A program made the position numbers and the translations under genes. Of a stretch of DNA of 64,000 nt, positions 20,052 through 32,049 are shown one piece after another. The notes beneath the pieces are model-generated. The model did no database searches and was not told the origin of the DNA. It saw only the letters and a program-made list of their open reading frames with translations. The stretch covers positions 3,028,501 through 3,092,500 of the forward strand of contig BRXU01000011.1 in the NCBI GenBank assembly GCA_030267565.1. Direction: 5' to 3'. Origin of the DNA: Pleodorina starrii. Lineage: Eukaryota > Chlorophyta > Chlorophyceae > Chlamydomonadales > Volvocaceae. How positions within the stretch are numbered: position 1 is the first letter of the stretch; every line of letters begins with the position of its first letter.

Positions 20052-23000
20052 ATTCGGCGGCGGGGGTGGGGCCCCTGCGGGCTGCCGCCGCGACTGTGCA
20101 CCAAGGCGTGGAGAGCGCCAGGGCGGCGGAGCTGCCGCCTGTGTGGAGAGCTGGAGACACAGAGCGTAGCAGAAGTGAAGAGCGCGAGCGCTGGGGCGGA
20201 TTTGGGGGGTGCTGGAGGGTGGTTGGCCGTCAGGAAGCCATGCTGTACACTATCAGCCGCTGTAGTCGCCTTTTTGGCGTTGTTGTCGTGAGCGTGTACG
20301 TGGGGGGAGAGAGAGGGCGAGGGGGCCTTGTGAGCGGCGGCCTGCGGGGGGCGGGAGCGGAGGTTCTACCGTATGACGTTGGTAGAGCGGCTGGCTGCGG
20401 CCTGTGCAGCGCCGCGGAATGTTTGGTCGTATGCATCAGGGTTGGTGAGGGTGTGTCTGTGCATGCTGGCGCATGTGTGCGAGGGCAGCGAGAGGGAAGA
20501 AGCAGGCGGAGCGGAGCATACGGTAGCTGCGGAAATTTGCGAGCAGCGAGGGGGCGATCAACGCTTGCGGCAGCGCAGATGTTGTGTGCGCACTCGAAGG
20601 GTTCCCGCCTGCTCCCACACTTAAAGAGTGGTTTCGAGTTGTTGGAGTGGCTGAGTGGCTGTGCAGGGGGTGGGAGGGCATACGGTATTTCGTAGCGCGG
20701 GTTTTCGCGGGGAGGTTGGGAGCGCGGTGCGGAGGGGCTGCCTCCATGCCGTGGCTTGTCTGCTCGGCACATGTCTCTGCTCTGCATATCGACATGTAGT
20801 TACCTCGACACAGATGAGGGGTGAGGCGTGTGGGGGCGTCAGCACCCTGTTCTGCGGCCATCGGCCCTTCACGGTGTTTGGCCCGACATGGTGTTCACCC
20901 GTGCGCAAATGGGGCGGCATCTCCTTTCTGCGCGGGTAACCTAATTTTGTGTCGAGGCCCGGGTGTTGAGCTGTTTCCGTTGGTGTCTCTCTTTCTCGTT
21001 GGGGTACCGGTAAACTTCTCCAGGGCGCGCTGGAGAAGTTTACTAAACTGGCGCGCTGGAGAGTGTGCTGCTCGTTGGCCCCCCAGGGCGTGGCCGCCAG
21101 GTGTCTGGTCGGGCACGATCGTACGACACATCTCTAGTGTTTTCCGGCTGCGGCCAGGTGCGTGTGCGACGGCCTGCGCTGCCGCAAGTCTGGAACTCCA
21201 CCGTTACCAAAGGAACCGTCTCTTGCCTCGATCGGCCTTAGAGGGAAGAGAATAAAATGGAATGAAATGCAGGACGGGGCGGCAGGGGGAAGGAAGGAGG
21301 GTGGGTGGGTGGGGTGCATCCGCACACACTGGGCGCGATGCAATGCCATGCAGTCCTCCCTCCGTGCGGTCCAGCGTGTCAGTCCGGGAACCCCGAGGGC
21401 AGCAAGCATCGTAAAGGGGTTGTAAAAGGTGCTTGCGCTGGCGTCGGGTGTAGGTCTTGGGGTGGGAGGGGTGGGTGGGTGAGTGGCAGGTCAGACAGCG
21501 GGCGAGGGTAGGGCGCATTCAGGGCACGGGGCTGTACCGGTATTGGATCCGGGCTGCGGGTCGGCGACCCGGGCTTGCTGGCTGGCTCGGACGTGCAGTC
21601 GAAAACTTGCTGTCAACTGCTAGGCAGGCAAGTTGGTGGGTTTGGGTACAGTGGATCCTGCCGGCGCTTCCTTGGCCGCAACGGGGCTAGGGCTTCAGGG
21701 CTCTGCCTTGCAGCCAGGGGGTGCTGGGCCGTATCCAGCCCGGGGCCGCTGAATGGTGCATTCATCGCGCCCGAGGCCCATTCCATCCATGCCCAGGCGA
21801 GGCGAGGCAAGCAATGCGCCACGCAACCGCAGCCGCTCCCACGACTGCATGGTGTGGGCCGGTGCGGAATGTCCGTCGTGCCCGTGTGAGCTGAGCACAT
21901 GCCGCCCAGGCGTCGTAAGTACGCTGGGGCCCATCGCTTGGGAGCCCAGTGTAACAGCCGCAGGGTGCAGTACAACCTGCATCGTCTGGTTCCACTGCCA
22001 ACCGATTCCACTGTTACAACCGTCGAACACCATTGGATCTACCCGTCCGAGGGTCTGAAGCCCTTCTGTGCACTGATTCACATCCAGCAACAGTCCGCTG
22101 GCCAGGCTGGGACTGGCCGAGGGCCCATGCGCCGTGGCGCGTACCGCAACGTCCCTGGGCATGGTGAACTGCTGAGCCTAGCGCTTAACTGCAAGCCGTT
22201 GCAGCAACCCCCTCCCATACACACACACACAACGCTGGAGGAGCCATTGCTGTAACCTCAACGCCGCAAGCCGAAGCAGCAACCTAACCTGGACACGCGG
22301 TGCCGCGCTCGCTGGGGCATACGCCTCCTTTCTCCGCTGTGCAGAGAAATGACCCGTGGGTCGTGGGGCTCTCAGGCCATGGGCGCTCGATTGTCTAGAC
22401 CCGGTAAGGAGAGATCGCAAGACTGGAGGGGCAAGCAGGCCACTGAGAGTGTGTTGGCGTTCCTCCCTGGTCCTGCGGCGATGGCTTCCGTAATCCGGGC
22501 GAGCATCGCCGCGGGTGTGTCTGCAGCATCAGGTGTGTGTCTGTAGCAACGGCGCAAACCCTCTTCCGCATTGCAGCTGCCCCCGCCGAAGCCCGTTCCC
22601 CGCCTAGAACACCCGGGGCGGTGTTGCCTCTCACAGAAGCAATGACCGGAGCGGCGGCGGCGGGGTCCCCGGCGGCGTAGCTGTAGCGTGGCCGGGGGAC
22701 GTGGGCCCGACTGGGGCCAAGACGGGAAAAAGCACCTGGGACCAGGTGGAAATCAACGCGGCGGCCGCAAGAATCATCTGTCAACGATAGCACACACGCT
22801 ATAGCGCCTGCACGGGACATTGGGCGGGCAGTCCTGCTGCGGTTTGGCGGGTGGCGCAGGCCTACGTGCGGGTTTGTTCGGTGGCACGTACCAGGCGCGT
22901 GGCCTCCGCTAATAGTTATGAAGCACCAGCGACAGGTTTCCAAGGCGTTGCTGTCAAACTCATAAGTTATGGTTTCGGGGGCGAGTTGGGGACTGTGGGA

Positions 23001-25016
23001 AGCAAAGGTGGCGCCCAGTTGTCGGGGCTGTTTCCCGTAGAGACTCCCAAGGAGCTGTCAGCGTCACCCTCGGCTACGAGGCGCAGGCCCGCACGGCACA
23101 GCGCGACCAGAGCACGCAAAGAGAGTCATCAAATGACTTTTCGAAAATGTGGTGTCGTATGGCTGGCCAGTACAGCAAAGCTGCGAAGCGAAGCCGTGAG
23201 CTGTGTTTCTAGCTGTCAGACACCTCTTGCTGGACGGGACTGCAACTTGATGCACTGGAAGCTGGTGCCCCAGGCGATTGTGCACATTCATTGTGTGCGT
23301 GGGTTTGGCGGCGTGTTCATAGAGCTAGGTTGGCTGTTGCCGTGAGAATCTAATGGCATGTACTCGACACGGCAATGTTCAAAGCTGGTTTTGAGGTCCA
23401 CCCGGCAAAACCCAGTCGGCTAGGCTCGCGTTTACATGATAATAGGATGACGACGCATGCGATAATTCCCCAGCACAAGTGCTCGTGCCCTCCTCTTCCG
23501 CACCGGTCACACTTTACAGCAGAAGGTGTGGTGTCAACCGATGCTCACAGCCTGATTAAGGATGTTCATTCTTCTAATGCGAAATTTCTGTGATTGGGAA
23601 GGGCTCAAAGTCTGGGGTCGAAGCGCGCGTGAAGAGCGGGCGGGCGGGCGGTTCTAACGACTTCTCCGAGAGCGGAGTCGCCTTAACTCTAGTGTATCGC
23701 GTGCTTCGAGCTGTAGTTTCATGAAGAGGGTGCCGTTCATTATGCAGCTAGACTCTATCTAAGGCTTTCAAGTCCGTGGGAAAACATAGTCGATGCCGCA
23801 CACTCTTCGGACGTATCGACAAACTGTAGATTACGAAGCAAGGTGAATATTGTCATAAAATTTTATGGGATGTAGGTACCAGATGGATATGCATCAGCCT
23901 AGGCATTTGAGAGGCCGAGGTATCACACCTGTCAATACGAGGCAGACCGCCCTCGCCCGCCTTGACTAGGCGCGAATTTGCCTGAGGCCCACTCAGAAAG
24001 TAACATTATGGGTATCCTAACTCCCACTCATCTGTGCGCAGGGAGTTAGGGACCGAGAAGTAGCGCCCGCCTCCGTCCTTCGTACGACTGTGTCCTATCG
24101 CCCCGCAAATAAGCCGAGCGGGTCACATCCGCCTGTCACGCCACCCAAGTTTTGGATAGTAACCTTTCCCTGTTATCTTCAGCTTCACCTTTTTCTTTGT
24201 TCATCCGATTCTCTCTGCTCGTCGCAACTTGTTGCTGTCTTGGTTTTGCTGCTTTGGTGCCCGATAAACTTGGGCGCCGCCTCCAGTAGCAAGCGAGAAG
24301 CTCAACCAAGCCGAGCATCATCCTCGTGCGGCAGGGTCGGCGTTCCTTGCAGGTTTGAGCGGGGTGCGTCCTATGATGCTGCCGTTCTGGGTCGACGAGG
24401 GCGATTCGATGCACCCACTTTTTAATGCAGTCAATGCAACATTATTGCTTGTATGAAGTTACGTTGCCTCGAACTGCCGTCATAGGGACTTGACATAGGA
24501 TTTGTCGATCGTGCGCTGTCGGTTCCTGTGGGTCTCTTTCAATCCACCCCTACTAAATAACATTAGCCCACAAACGACTCGTCCACATGTTGCTTTAGTT
24601 TTTGTAACGCACCCCTTGGACCCCCGGGTGTGTGTTGATGATGGACCGGCGCGACTCACTGCGCAAAATCATGACTCTGTTTTGTGTTAGATTGCAATCT
24701 TGCAATGTGGGACAGTGGCTGCAATGTTTTTCTGTGCATGCACCGTGCATGCCTCGTGCCGGGCAGTCTTCCGGACGCGACCTGGCCGCTAGGGGACGGG
24801 CCGGTTTCAAGTAACCCCGCCTAAAACGGTTTCACCAATCCTATTTTGCAGGTTGAGCGACTCGACATTAGGATTTGTAATTACCCCTCGAACACCACCA
24901 GCTTGCTTGGCACGTTTCGCCTCTGAGGTCCATCACCAGGACGGCGCCACCTTAACTCGAACAGCCGAGGGACGCGGAGCCCTTGTGCAAGCTCCTCTCA
25001 GCCTTCAACCGTCAGC
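20018..25016. other. 5-kb region without a recognisable gene
   Basis: Only short, composition-driven open frames are present, and none shows conserved motifs or a credible splice series. Base composition falls below the surrounding exons, particularly from about 23400 to 25000. It holds the 3' end of the 160-aa gene (a TGTAA at about 21421), a strong hairpin at 21010-21043, one copy of the GACCCGTGGGTC motif (22351-22362) and, at the right end, the kinase promoter. I see no transposase or reverse-transcriptase motif. Confidence 0.5.
21010..21043. repeat. Perfect 14-bp inverted repeat (hairpin) with 6-nt loop
   Basis: Left arm 21010-21023 (GTAAACTTCTCCAG) and right arm 21030-21043 are exact reverse complements. 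Part of the right side (GCGCGCTGGAGA) recurs at 21051-21062. It lies in gene-poor DNA and is not followed by a T-run. Confidence 0.75.
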
Positions 25017-28000
25017 ATGGACTTGCCTGGCTACCACAACGGTGTCAGAGGGGACATGGCCTATGTCGGTAAGCTTTGCCCGCGGCATGCGTGCTGCGTA
25101 TCATCCATATGCCGCGAAAAGCTGTTATGACGTCCGCTAATTAGCTGCTTTTCATTGAATGCTTGCAGATGTTAGTGAGAAGCAGGATAAGCAGGGTTTC
25201 CTCAAGGGACTGTTGGGTAGCAAGGACGAAGGTGAGCGAGCGGTTGCCGAGTTTCCGACGGTCAGCTATCGCACTTACCACGAAATCCCGGTCAGGCAAT
25301 TAAGAGGCAATTTAGAATCTCGTAGACACTCTGTTTTTTTATACATAGAATTGGCCGAAAATACGTCGATTCCGATGCCCGTTGCGTGTTACGATAGGAA
25401 CCGGCCTAATTACGCCCGTATTCCCGGCCGCTTTTATTATTGCCCGGGGCCTGAGGCTTGCGTACAACTTATTGTGCATTTCCAAAATAATGCACATACT
25501 TAGTCAGGCGGTGGTCGCCATACTTGTTTAAACAACTTGCCGCGCCCCGCCTTGCCGTGACGTTATCCGAACCTGCAGCCAAGAAGGTGTCCGCAAAGGC
25601 CGCGGCGCCCGTGACGGCCTCCGTCCCGAAGAAGTTTATGGATATGATCAGCCCTCTGCTGCTGGGCTCCAGCAGCAACAGCGCGGCTAACCTCCCACCG
25701 GCGCACCACCACGCGCCGCAGCCCAAGTCGCCCGTGGCCCCGCCGACTGTCTCGGCCTTCTCCAAGGCCGCCGCGGCCATCAACAATGCCGCAGCAGCCC
25801 AGGGAGACGCCTGCGGCGCCGATGCCGCCGCCATGTCCCGCGCCATGTCGTACAACAGCGGCCTGACGGAGTACGTCAACAAGATGAAGATTTCGGAGGC
25901 GGGCGCGCCGGCCTCTCCGGAGCCGCCTGCTCCCGCCCCCGCCGCCGCCGCCGGCAAGCGCAGCAAGCTCTCTAACGAGAGCACCCTCTCCAGCAGCTCC
26001 TCCGTCAGCGCCATGTCTATCCAGAGCAGCCGATCCGCCGGCACCCCCGTGGCCCCCATGCCGCTGCTGAACACCAACCAGCCCGGCCTGGTGCACGGCC
26101 ATGGCCACGGCCACCTCCACGCCCACCACCACCCGCACGTGCCGGCGACGCTCCACGCCCACCACGCCGCCGGCGTGGCGCAGCCGCAGCTCCAGTCCGT
26201 TGCCTCGGCGCCCGTCTCCTCGGGCCACCAGCCCGGCACGCCGCTCAACTCGCACGCCTACGCCTCCAACCTGGATCGCCTGCTGGAGGCGGCACGCTAC
26301 TGCCAGCTGCCACAGAGCGGTCGGCCGCTGCAGCCGATGCCTTCGGACCCGCTGGCCAACCCGCACCACGGCCCCACCATTCCGCTGGTCGTGTCGCCGA
26401 ACCTGCCGCCGCGCATGCAGCGGCCGCAGTGGCGCCTGAGCGATTACTCCCTGGGCGACAAGCTCTACACGGGCTATGCCAGCACGGTGTACAAGGCCGT
26501 GTGCCGCGCGTCGGGCGAGGTGGTGGTGCTCAAGATTTACCACTTGATGAGCGTGTGCGACCTTTACAAGTACCAGATTTACCGGGAGGTCCGGGTGCAC
26601 TCGAGCCTGTGCCACGAGAACATCGTGCACCTGTATGCCGCGTTCCAGGTGGGTGGAAGGTGGGGGATGGCGGGGCTAAGGGGTGCGGGGTGCAAAGGGG
26701 CTGTGCGGTGGGTGAGGCGGGTTGGTTTGGTAGCAGTTGGGCGGCTGTTTGGGTGTTTGTAGCTGGGCGGTTGGCTGGGATGGGAGGCAGCGGGGAGGGC
26801 GGCGCGGCGGCTTGTCGTGGCTGGCGCTGGGTTGTGGGGTGTGTATGACTCTTGCCTAGGTTGCCCGGCGCGCCATTCGTTTCCTTCCTGAATAGCGTCC
26901 TCTTTCTTTCGGACTCGCAGGAGGGCGACAAGGTGATTCTGGTCCAGGAGTACGCTGACGGCTCGGACCTCTTCACGCTGCTGCACAAGTACGGCGGCCG
27001 CCTGACGGAGCGCCTTGCCGTACAGCTGGTTCTGGAGCCCTTCCTGCGCGTGCTTCAGTACCTGCACAGCCGCGCCATCATCCACCGGGACATCAAGCCC
27101 GAGAACATTCTGTTTAACAAGGCCATGTGTCTCAAACTGGGTGACTTCGGACTGGCGATTGATCTCCGGGAGGAGCGTGCAGTGACCCGCGCCGGGGTGA
27201 GTGGGCGAGAGGCTGAGGAAGGGTGGTGTGCGCTGACGGTGCGGGGCGGGGCAAGAGCGGGGGAGTCTACAATTGGAAAGGGCTGTGGATCCAACCGGCG
27301 CGATTGGGATGAGCCTGTCACCTAGAGTGTTCCGGACCCCCCGCTCGCCCTCGACCAGCGCATTCCTTTTGGTATTTCACCGCTGTTGTTCACATTCGCG
27401 GTCATGTCGTCATGGGCAAGCCCGCTGCCTTGCTATCTCCCGTCTTTCATTGAAAACGTGTCCATGAAGAGGTCACGTCGCCAACTGCCATTTCTTGCTC
27501 TCATGCTTATGCTTCCTTGCTCGCTCGCTCGCTCCTCTCTCGTCGCGTCCTTCCCCTGGCAGACGCTGGATTACATGGCCCCGGAGGTCCTGCGCTGCCC
27601 CTTCAAGTCGCGTCCCGAGGAGAACAAGGAGAACGACCGCCTGCACTACTCGGCGCGCGTGGACGCCTGGGCCGTCGGCGTCCTGACCTACGAGCTCCTG
27701 GTCGGCTTCCCGCCTTTCTTCGACCAGTCGCGCACCTCGACCGAGGACCGCATCGTCCACTCGATGCCCGCGTTCCCCGCCGGCATGTCGGACGAGGCGA
27801 AGGCCTTCATCTCATCAGCCCTGTCGAAGCACGCCAACGAACGCCCAACCATTCTGGAGATGCTGCACCACCCCTGGATCGCGCGCTTCTCGGCGCGGCG
27901 CAGCATGCGCAGCATGGCCAGCTCGGGCTCGCCGCTGCCGTCGCCGTCGGCCGCCACGCCGCGGCGCCCCGCGCCGCCCGCCGGCGCGACCTTGCAGCAG

Positions 28001-28294
28001 CAGCAGCAGCAGCCCAGCGCGCTTGCGAGCCCCGGCAGCGGTCCCGTGACGCCGCTGCGGCCGCCGGCCCCGGCGCCGGCGGCCGGCGCCGGCTTCCCAA
28101 CCCTCGGATCACTCGTCGGCGGCAGCATGCCGACCGTGGACGTGAGCAAGATGCACCACCACGGCCACCACGCCGCCGCGCACCTGGCGCCGCCGTCGCC
28201 ACAGTCGCCTCTCGTCATGAAGTCGAGCAGCGAGAGCACGGAGATCAACTCGCGCTTCTCGCACGGCAGCTCGAACGCCTCGATGCAGATGTGA
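25017..28294 (+). CDS. Aurora-like Ser/Thr protein kinase with long N-terminal extension
   Basis: Exons 25017-25068, 25169-25231, 25579-26648, 26921-27196 and 27563-28294; 730 aa. Residues 1 to about 320 are Ala/Ser/Pro/His-rich with a His-rich block ([13 protein letters not shown]). The kinase domain spans about 322-590: a degenerate Gly loop ([13 protein letters not shown]), the VVLKIY lysine, HRDIKPEN catalytic loop, DFG, an activation segment with [13 protein letters not shown], and HHPWI at the C-lobe end. The residue pattern resembles aurora/calcium-kinase groups, and aurora-like kinases act in flagellar length and excision control in Chlamydomonas; that role is only an analogy here. 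The kinase insert [19 protein letters not shown] between APE and the WAVG helix is unusual. The tail carries poly-Gln and His repeats. The start ATG opens a 17-codon exon spliced in phase 1. Confidence 0.82.
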
Positions 28295-31200
28295 CGGGCC
28301 GGCCCTGGCGCACAGCAGCAGCAGCAGCAGCAGCGGCGCTGCGGCAGTGGTGTCGGCAGCGGCGGCTCCGCGGGGCCGCGACTGCCGGCGAGCTTCCTAG
28401 CCTTGGAAACCTCGGACCTCGTCTTCGGCAGGGGCGCCGTCGCCCCTGTTGTGGCCGAGTGGGTGCCGGCGACGGCGAGGGAGTATGGCGGCGGCGGTGC
28501 CACCGCTGCCGGTGGCGGCGGCGTCAGCCTGATGTCGGTGCGCCAGGGCTCGAGTGGGAGGGCGAGGGCGGCGGCGAGCCAGGCCGAGGCGACGGCGCCC
28601 TGGGCCCTGGCGGCGGAAGGTGGTGGCGATGCTCTCAATAGGCGTTGCGAGGCGGTGACGCGGGTTGGGGCGCCGGTTGGCGGGGTGGCAGTTGGCGTTT
28701 GCGCGGCGGTGCCGGCGGCGTTGACGCATCCGTTTCTTGGCAAGGCGGCGTCGTTCCACGCGCAGCCGTCGCCTCGATTGGTGTCGCCTCCCTTCGCGTC
28801 CCTGCGGCGCCTCGGTGGCGGCTTTGTCGCCGGCCGCGGCGGCGGCGGCGGTGGCTCGGCGGGCTCGCCGGCGCCGTTGGCGGCTGGCGGCGTGTCGGCG
28901 GAACGGCTGATGGCCGGGCTGCTTTCACAGTGGATGACGTGGCACGGCTCACGTAACCGCAGGGATGTCGTGCAGTAGTCGGGAGAGAGTTGCGGCGAGA
29001 AGGGATTTCAGTCCGCGCGCCTGGATGTGGTGTGGTGGGCAAATTTTGGGCTGCGCCGGGGGCGCAGCCCCCTTTTTCCTCTTTAGATTCTGAGCTCGAA
29101 TGGAGGCAGAGAGACCCCATAGGAGGGGACGACCTGCGTACAGCGTGGACACTTGACCTTGATGCGACTGTGATGCTGAGAGGCTCCGAAACCGACCAGA
29201 CAGTGACGGCCGAGATTCTCGTGACGACTGACCATGACTACGATTCCACTTGCAGGCGGGGCTATCACCCGCAGCCGCTCCATGTGGGGAGAGGCGGCTT
29301 GCCGTGCAGTAGATGATTCCCTGGGTAGCGGACGGATCGGTGCGGGTGTCGCTATCGCCGATGTCCCTCACGCTGCCGGCTGTGACTGCGGGCCTCGCCT
29401 AGCTGTGGTTGAGACGGTGAACTTTAGGCATGTTGGACCATTGTTTGGCAACCCTGACATTAGACGACCCCTCGACTTATTGATTGTTGGTGGCGGCGGG
29501 CTGGCTGGAGCTGATTCGCCCAGCGCGCGTTCTGCCGGCCCGGCCCTTGCCCCTGGGCGCCGGAGCCTTTCTCGAAAGGGGAGAGGAGGTGGCGCCCGGT
29601 GTGCGGGGCCGGTGGCGTGTTGTGTGTTGTGCAGTGATATATGGGGAGGGGTCCCCCACCTAGGAAGGGTCTAGGGCTACAGGTGCGCTGCAAATGGGAG
29701 GCTCCGTGCGCCTGCTGACCCGTTGTCAGGTGCACCCCTAGCACAGCACTGTAGAGACTAGACCTCTTGGTTTGATGCTGATCAAGCAGCAGTACACGGT
29801 CGTGCGGTCGGTCGGTGGGACGGTTGGAATGCGGAATCGGATTCCTTTTGTCATGTGCAAGATTTAACCTTATTCCCGGGGCGCCGGGACGCGGCTGGGC
29901 ATGGCTCCCTGCCGCGTGCGGTGCCCCTAGGCATCTCTTTAGATATCAATATGCTAGTTGTTGCTAATGTACTCTTCCTCTTCCTTTTTCACTGTGTGCT
30001 TCTCTTATCATCGCTGATCGTGTGCTCTGACCCTTGATATTGTGTTGAGCTTGGCGGCTCCGAGCCCAGAAAAGACGAATAAGGAGTGACACTTCCTTTT
30101 GTAAACATCTTTCTTTTCATTTCTGTCCCGGTCCTGATTCCGACACCAGAGCTGCGCACAAAAACATACGCACAACGCAGGGGCGAGGTGCAGGGCTTCG
30201 CAGGGAACGTGGGGGAAGTGGAGAACTTGACGGCGCGGATGTTAACCCATCCTGTGACCCGCGGGTCAATCCAGATGTCGACACGAATGATCCGGTTGAC
30301 AAATGAAAAAGGAGAATGGCCCATAGCACACCAAAGCACTCCTGAACAGCAGACCTTCTGCATCTTGCGCCCTTCTGTTCTTGGCGGCGTGATACCGTAT
30401 GGCCTTCTGCCGTCAGGCGTACGTGGATGCGCGCCTGGCGCCTTGACCGTGCGTCGCACATGGTACATCGAAGAAAGTAGGCCGTCAAGTTGCGTCGAAG
30501 GCATGCTACGTCAAAACGTGCCGAAGAGTCGGCTGGTCGGGGAAGGGGCGAGGTTCCTCGACGATCGGAGCAGCCCAGCAAAGCGTACCACAACACATAG
30601 CACAGACAGTACCCGCAGGATAGCCCCAGGCTGCCGCATTTGCTCATGTGGACCCTTCGCGCGTGACTGGCCAGCCGGTCACACGCCCCTGGCTGCTCAG
30701 CGGAGGCCCCGCACTCAGCCGGGCACTGCCCGACAGCCCGAGCCCCTAACGCCAGGCGCCTGCGCCAGTGCCAGGCGTTGCCGGTCGGCCCCACCAAGGC
30801 CTGGCCGCGTGTGCGAAAGTGACGCGTCCGAATGTGGCGTGTCCTAACGAGAGGGTCACGCGCGCGTGCAGACAATGCACATGTTTAGTCACAGGGCCCG
30901 GCGCGCTTGATCTGAACCTGACTGGCTGGGACTGCCCCTTGTTGAGGGAATCGTGCCCAGGGGCACCCACGAGATATGGGAAGGAAGCAGCCCACATCAA
31001 GCATAACGGGCAGGCCGTCGGAGCCTTGTCGGCTCAAGGCGCAAAAGAAGTAAGGGGGCAGCCAGCCGGATATAGCCAAGGTTGCAGCAACACTGCAGGC
31101 TACGCGCGTGCTGGAATTGGATGCATTTGCGTCCCGCTCTGTGGGTCTCGTCGGTCGACAGGCTCAGTGCGGCGGATAAAGGCAGTGGGCACGTTGCGCT

Positions 31201-32049
31201 GAGTTCTGAAGTCGACTCAGCCAGTACGAGCGCAGAGCGCATACGTCTTGGCTCACCACAGCGCGAGACGTGGGAGGAGCGACAAGCGATGCTCTTGGGG
31301 CGCGCGCGAACCGGGGGTCAACGCGGGGCATCCCCGAGAACACCCAGGATACCCCCAGCCTCAACGAACCCCCCACTGCGAGTCTGAATGGGGCCGTCCG
31401 GCAGAAAGCAGGCCGGCTTATTTGTTGCTGGTTTACCAGGGGCGGGATTTTGGTCCTCCGTTGCCAGAACCAGCCCTCCTCTTGCGTCAATTGTCCAAAA
31501 CGATAACGAGGAGCGACGCCCTTTGCTTTGCCTGCACATATCTAATGTGCTGATTGAGAATGTTGTGGGGTCGGGCAGGAGTTTGGGAATTTCGCAAATT
31601 GATGAGATGCAGCCAGGTACATAATCCATTCTCTTAAGCAGCCATCTCACAAACCTTTTTCGGTGAGTGGTAGAAGACTATGCCCGCATGAAACCGAGAA
31701 GAGGCGGGGCAGGTCGTACACCGTACATTCTCCGCGGAAATATTGCCCGCGCTCATAATTGGCTCGGCCCTTTTCAAGAGGTTCATTCGCGGGTCTTTTG
31801 TCCCGTCGTTGTCCTCGAAAGTTTCTCTACGTTCGCGTAAGGTGAGCTTCTATAGACTGGCGGCTTCTATGGCGGCTTTGGGCAGGCAGAGGGCTTATTG
31901 TGCGCGCAGTACTACGCCGAAGTTGCTAATCACGTCGCGCTCGTGCAGCATGACCTGCTCAATTGCATAAGTCGCGTCTGAGGGTTGGCCGCCGCCCTTA
32001 CCGTCCTGCCGCACCTTCGCCTGTTCTCCGCCCTGCAGAAGCTACAAAA
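28295..32049. other. 3.7-kb region without a recognisable gene
   Basis: The first 700 bp are very GC-rich with a CAG run (about 28312-28333) and probably form the kinase 3' UTR. From about 29000 to 31900 composition is more moderate and open frames lack conserved motifs or splice structure. It includes a perfect 14-bp palindrome at 30255-30268. The last few hundred bases should contain the promoter and 5' UTR of EFL. Confidence 0.45.

Noticed and set aside
30117..30875. Overlapping 250-codon frames on both strands in the gene-poor block
   Set aside because: Both strands are open over the same interval with biased composition and no conserved segment.
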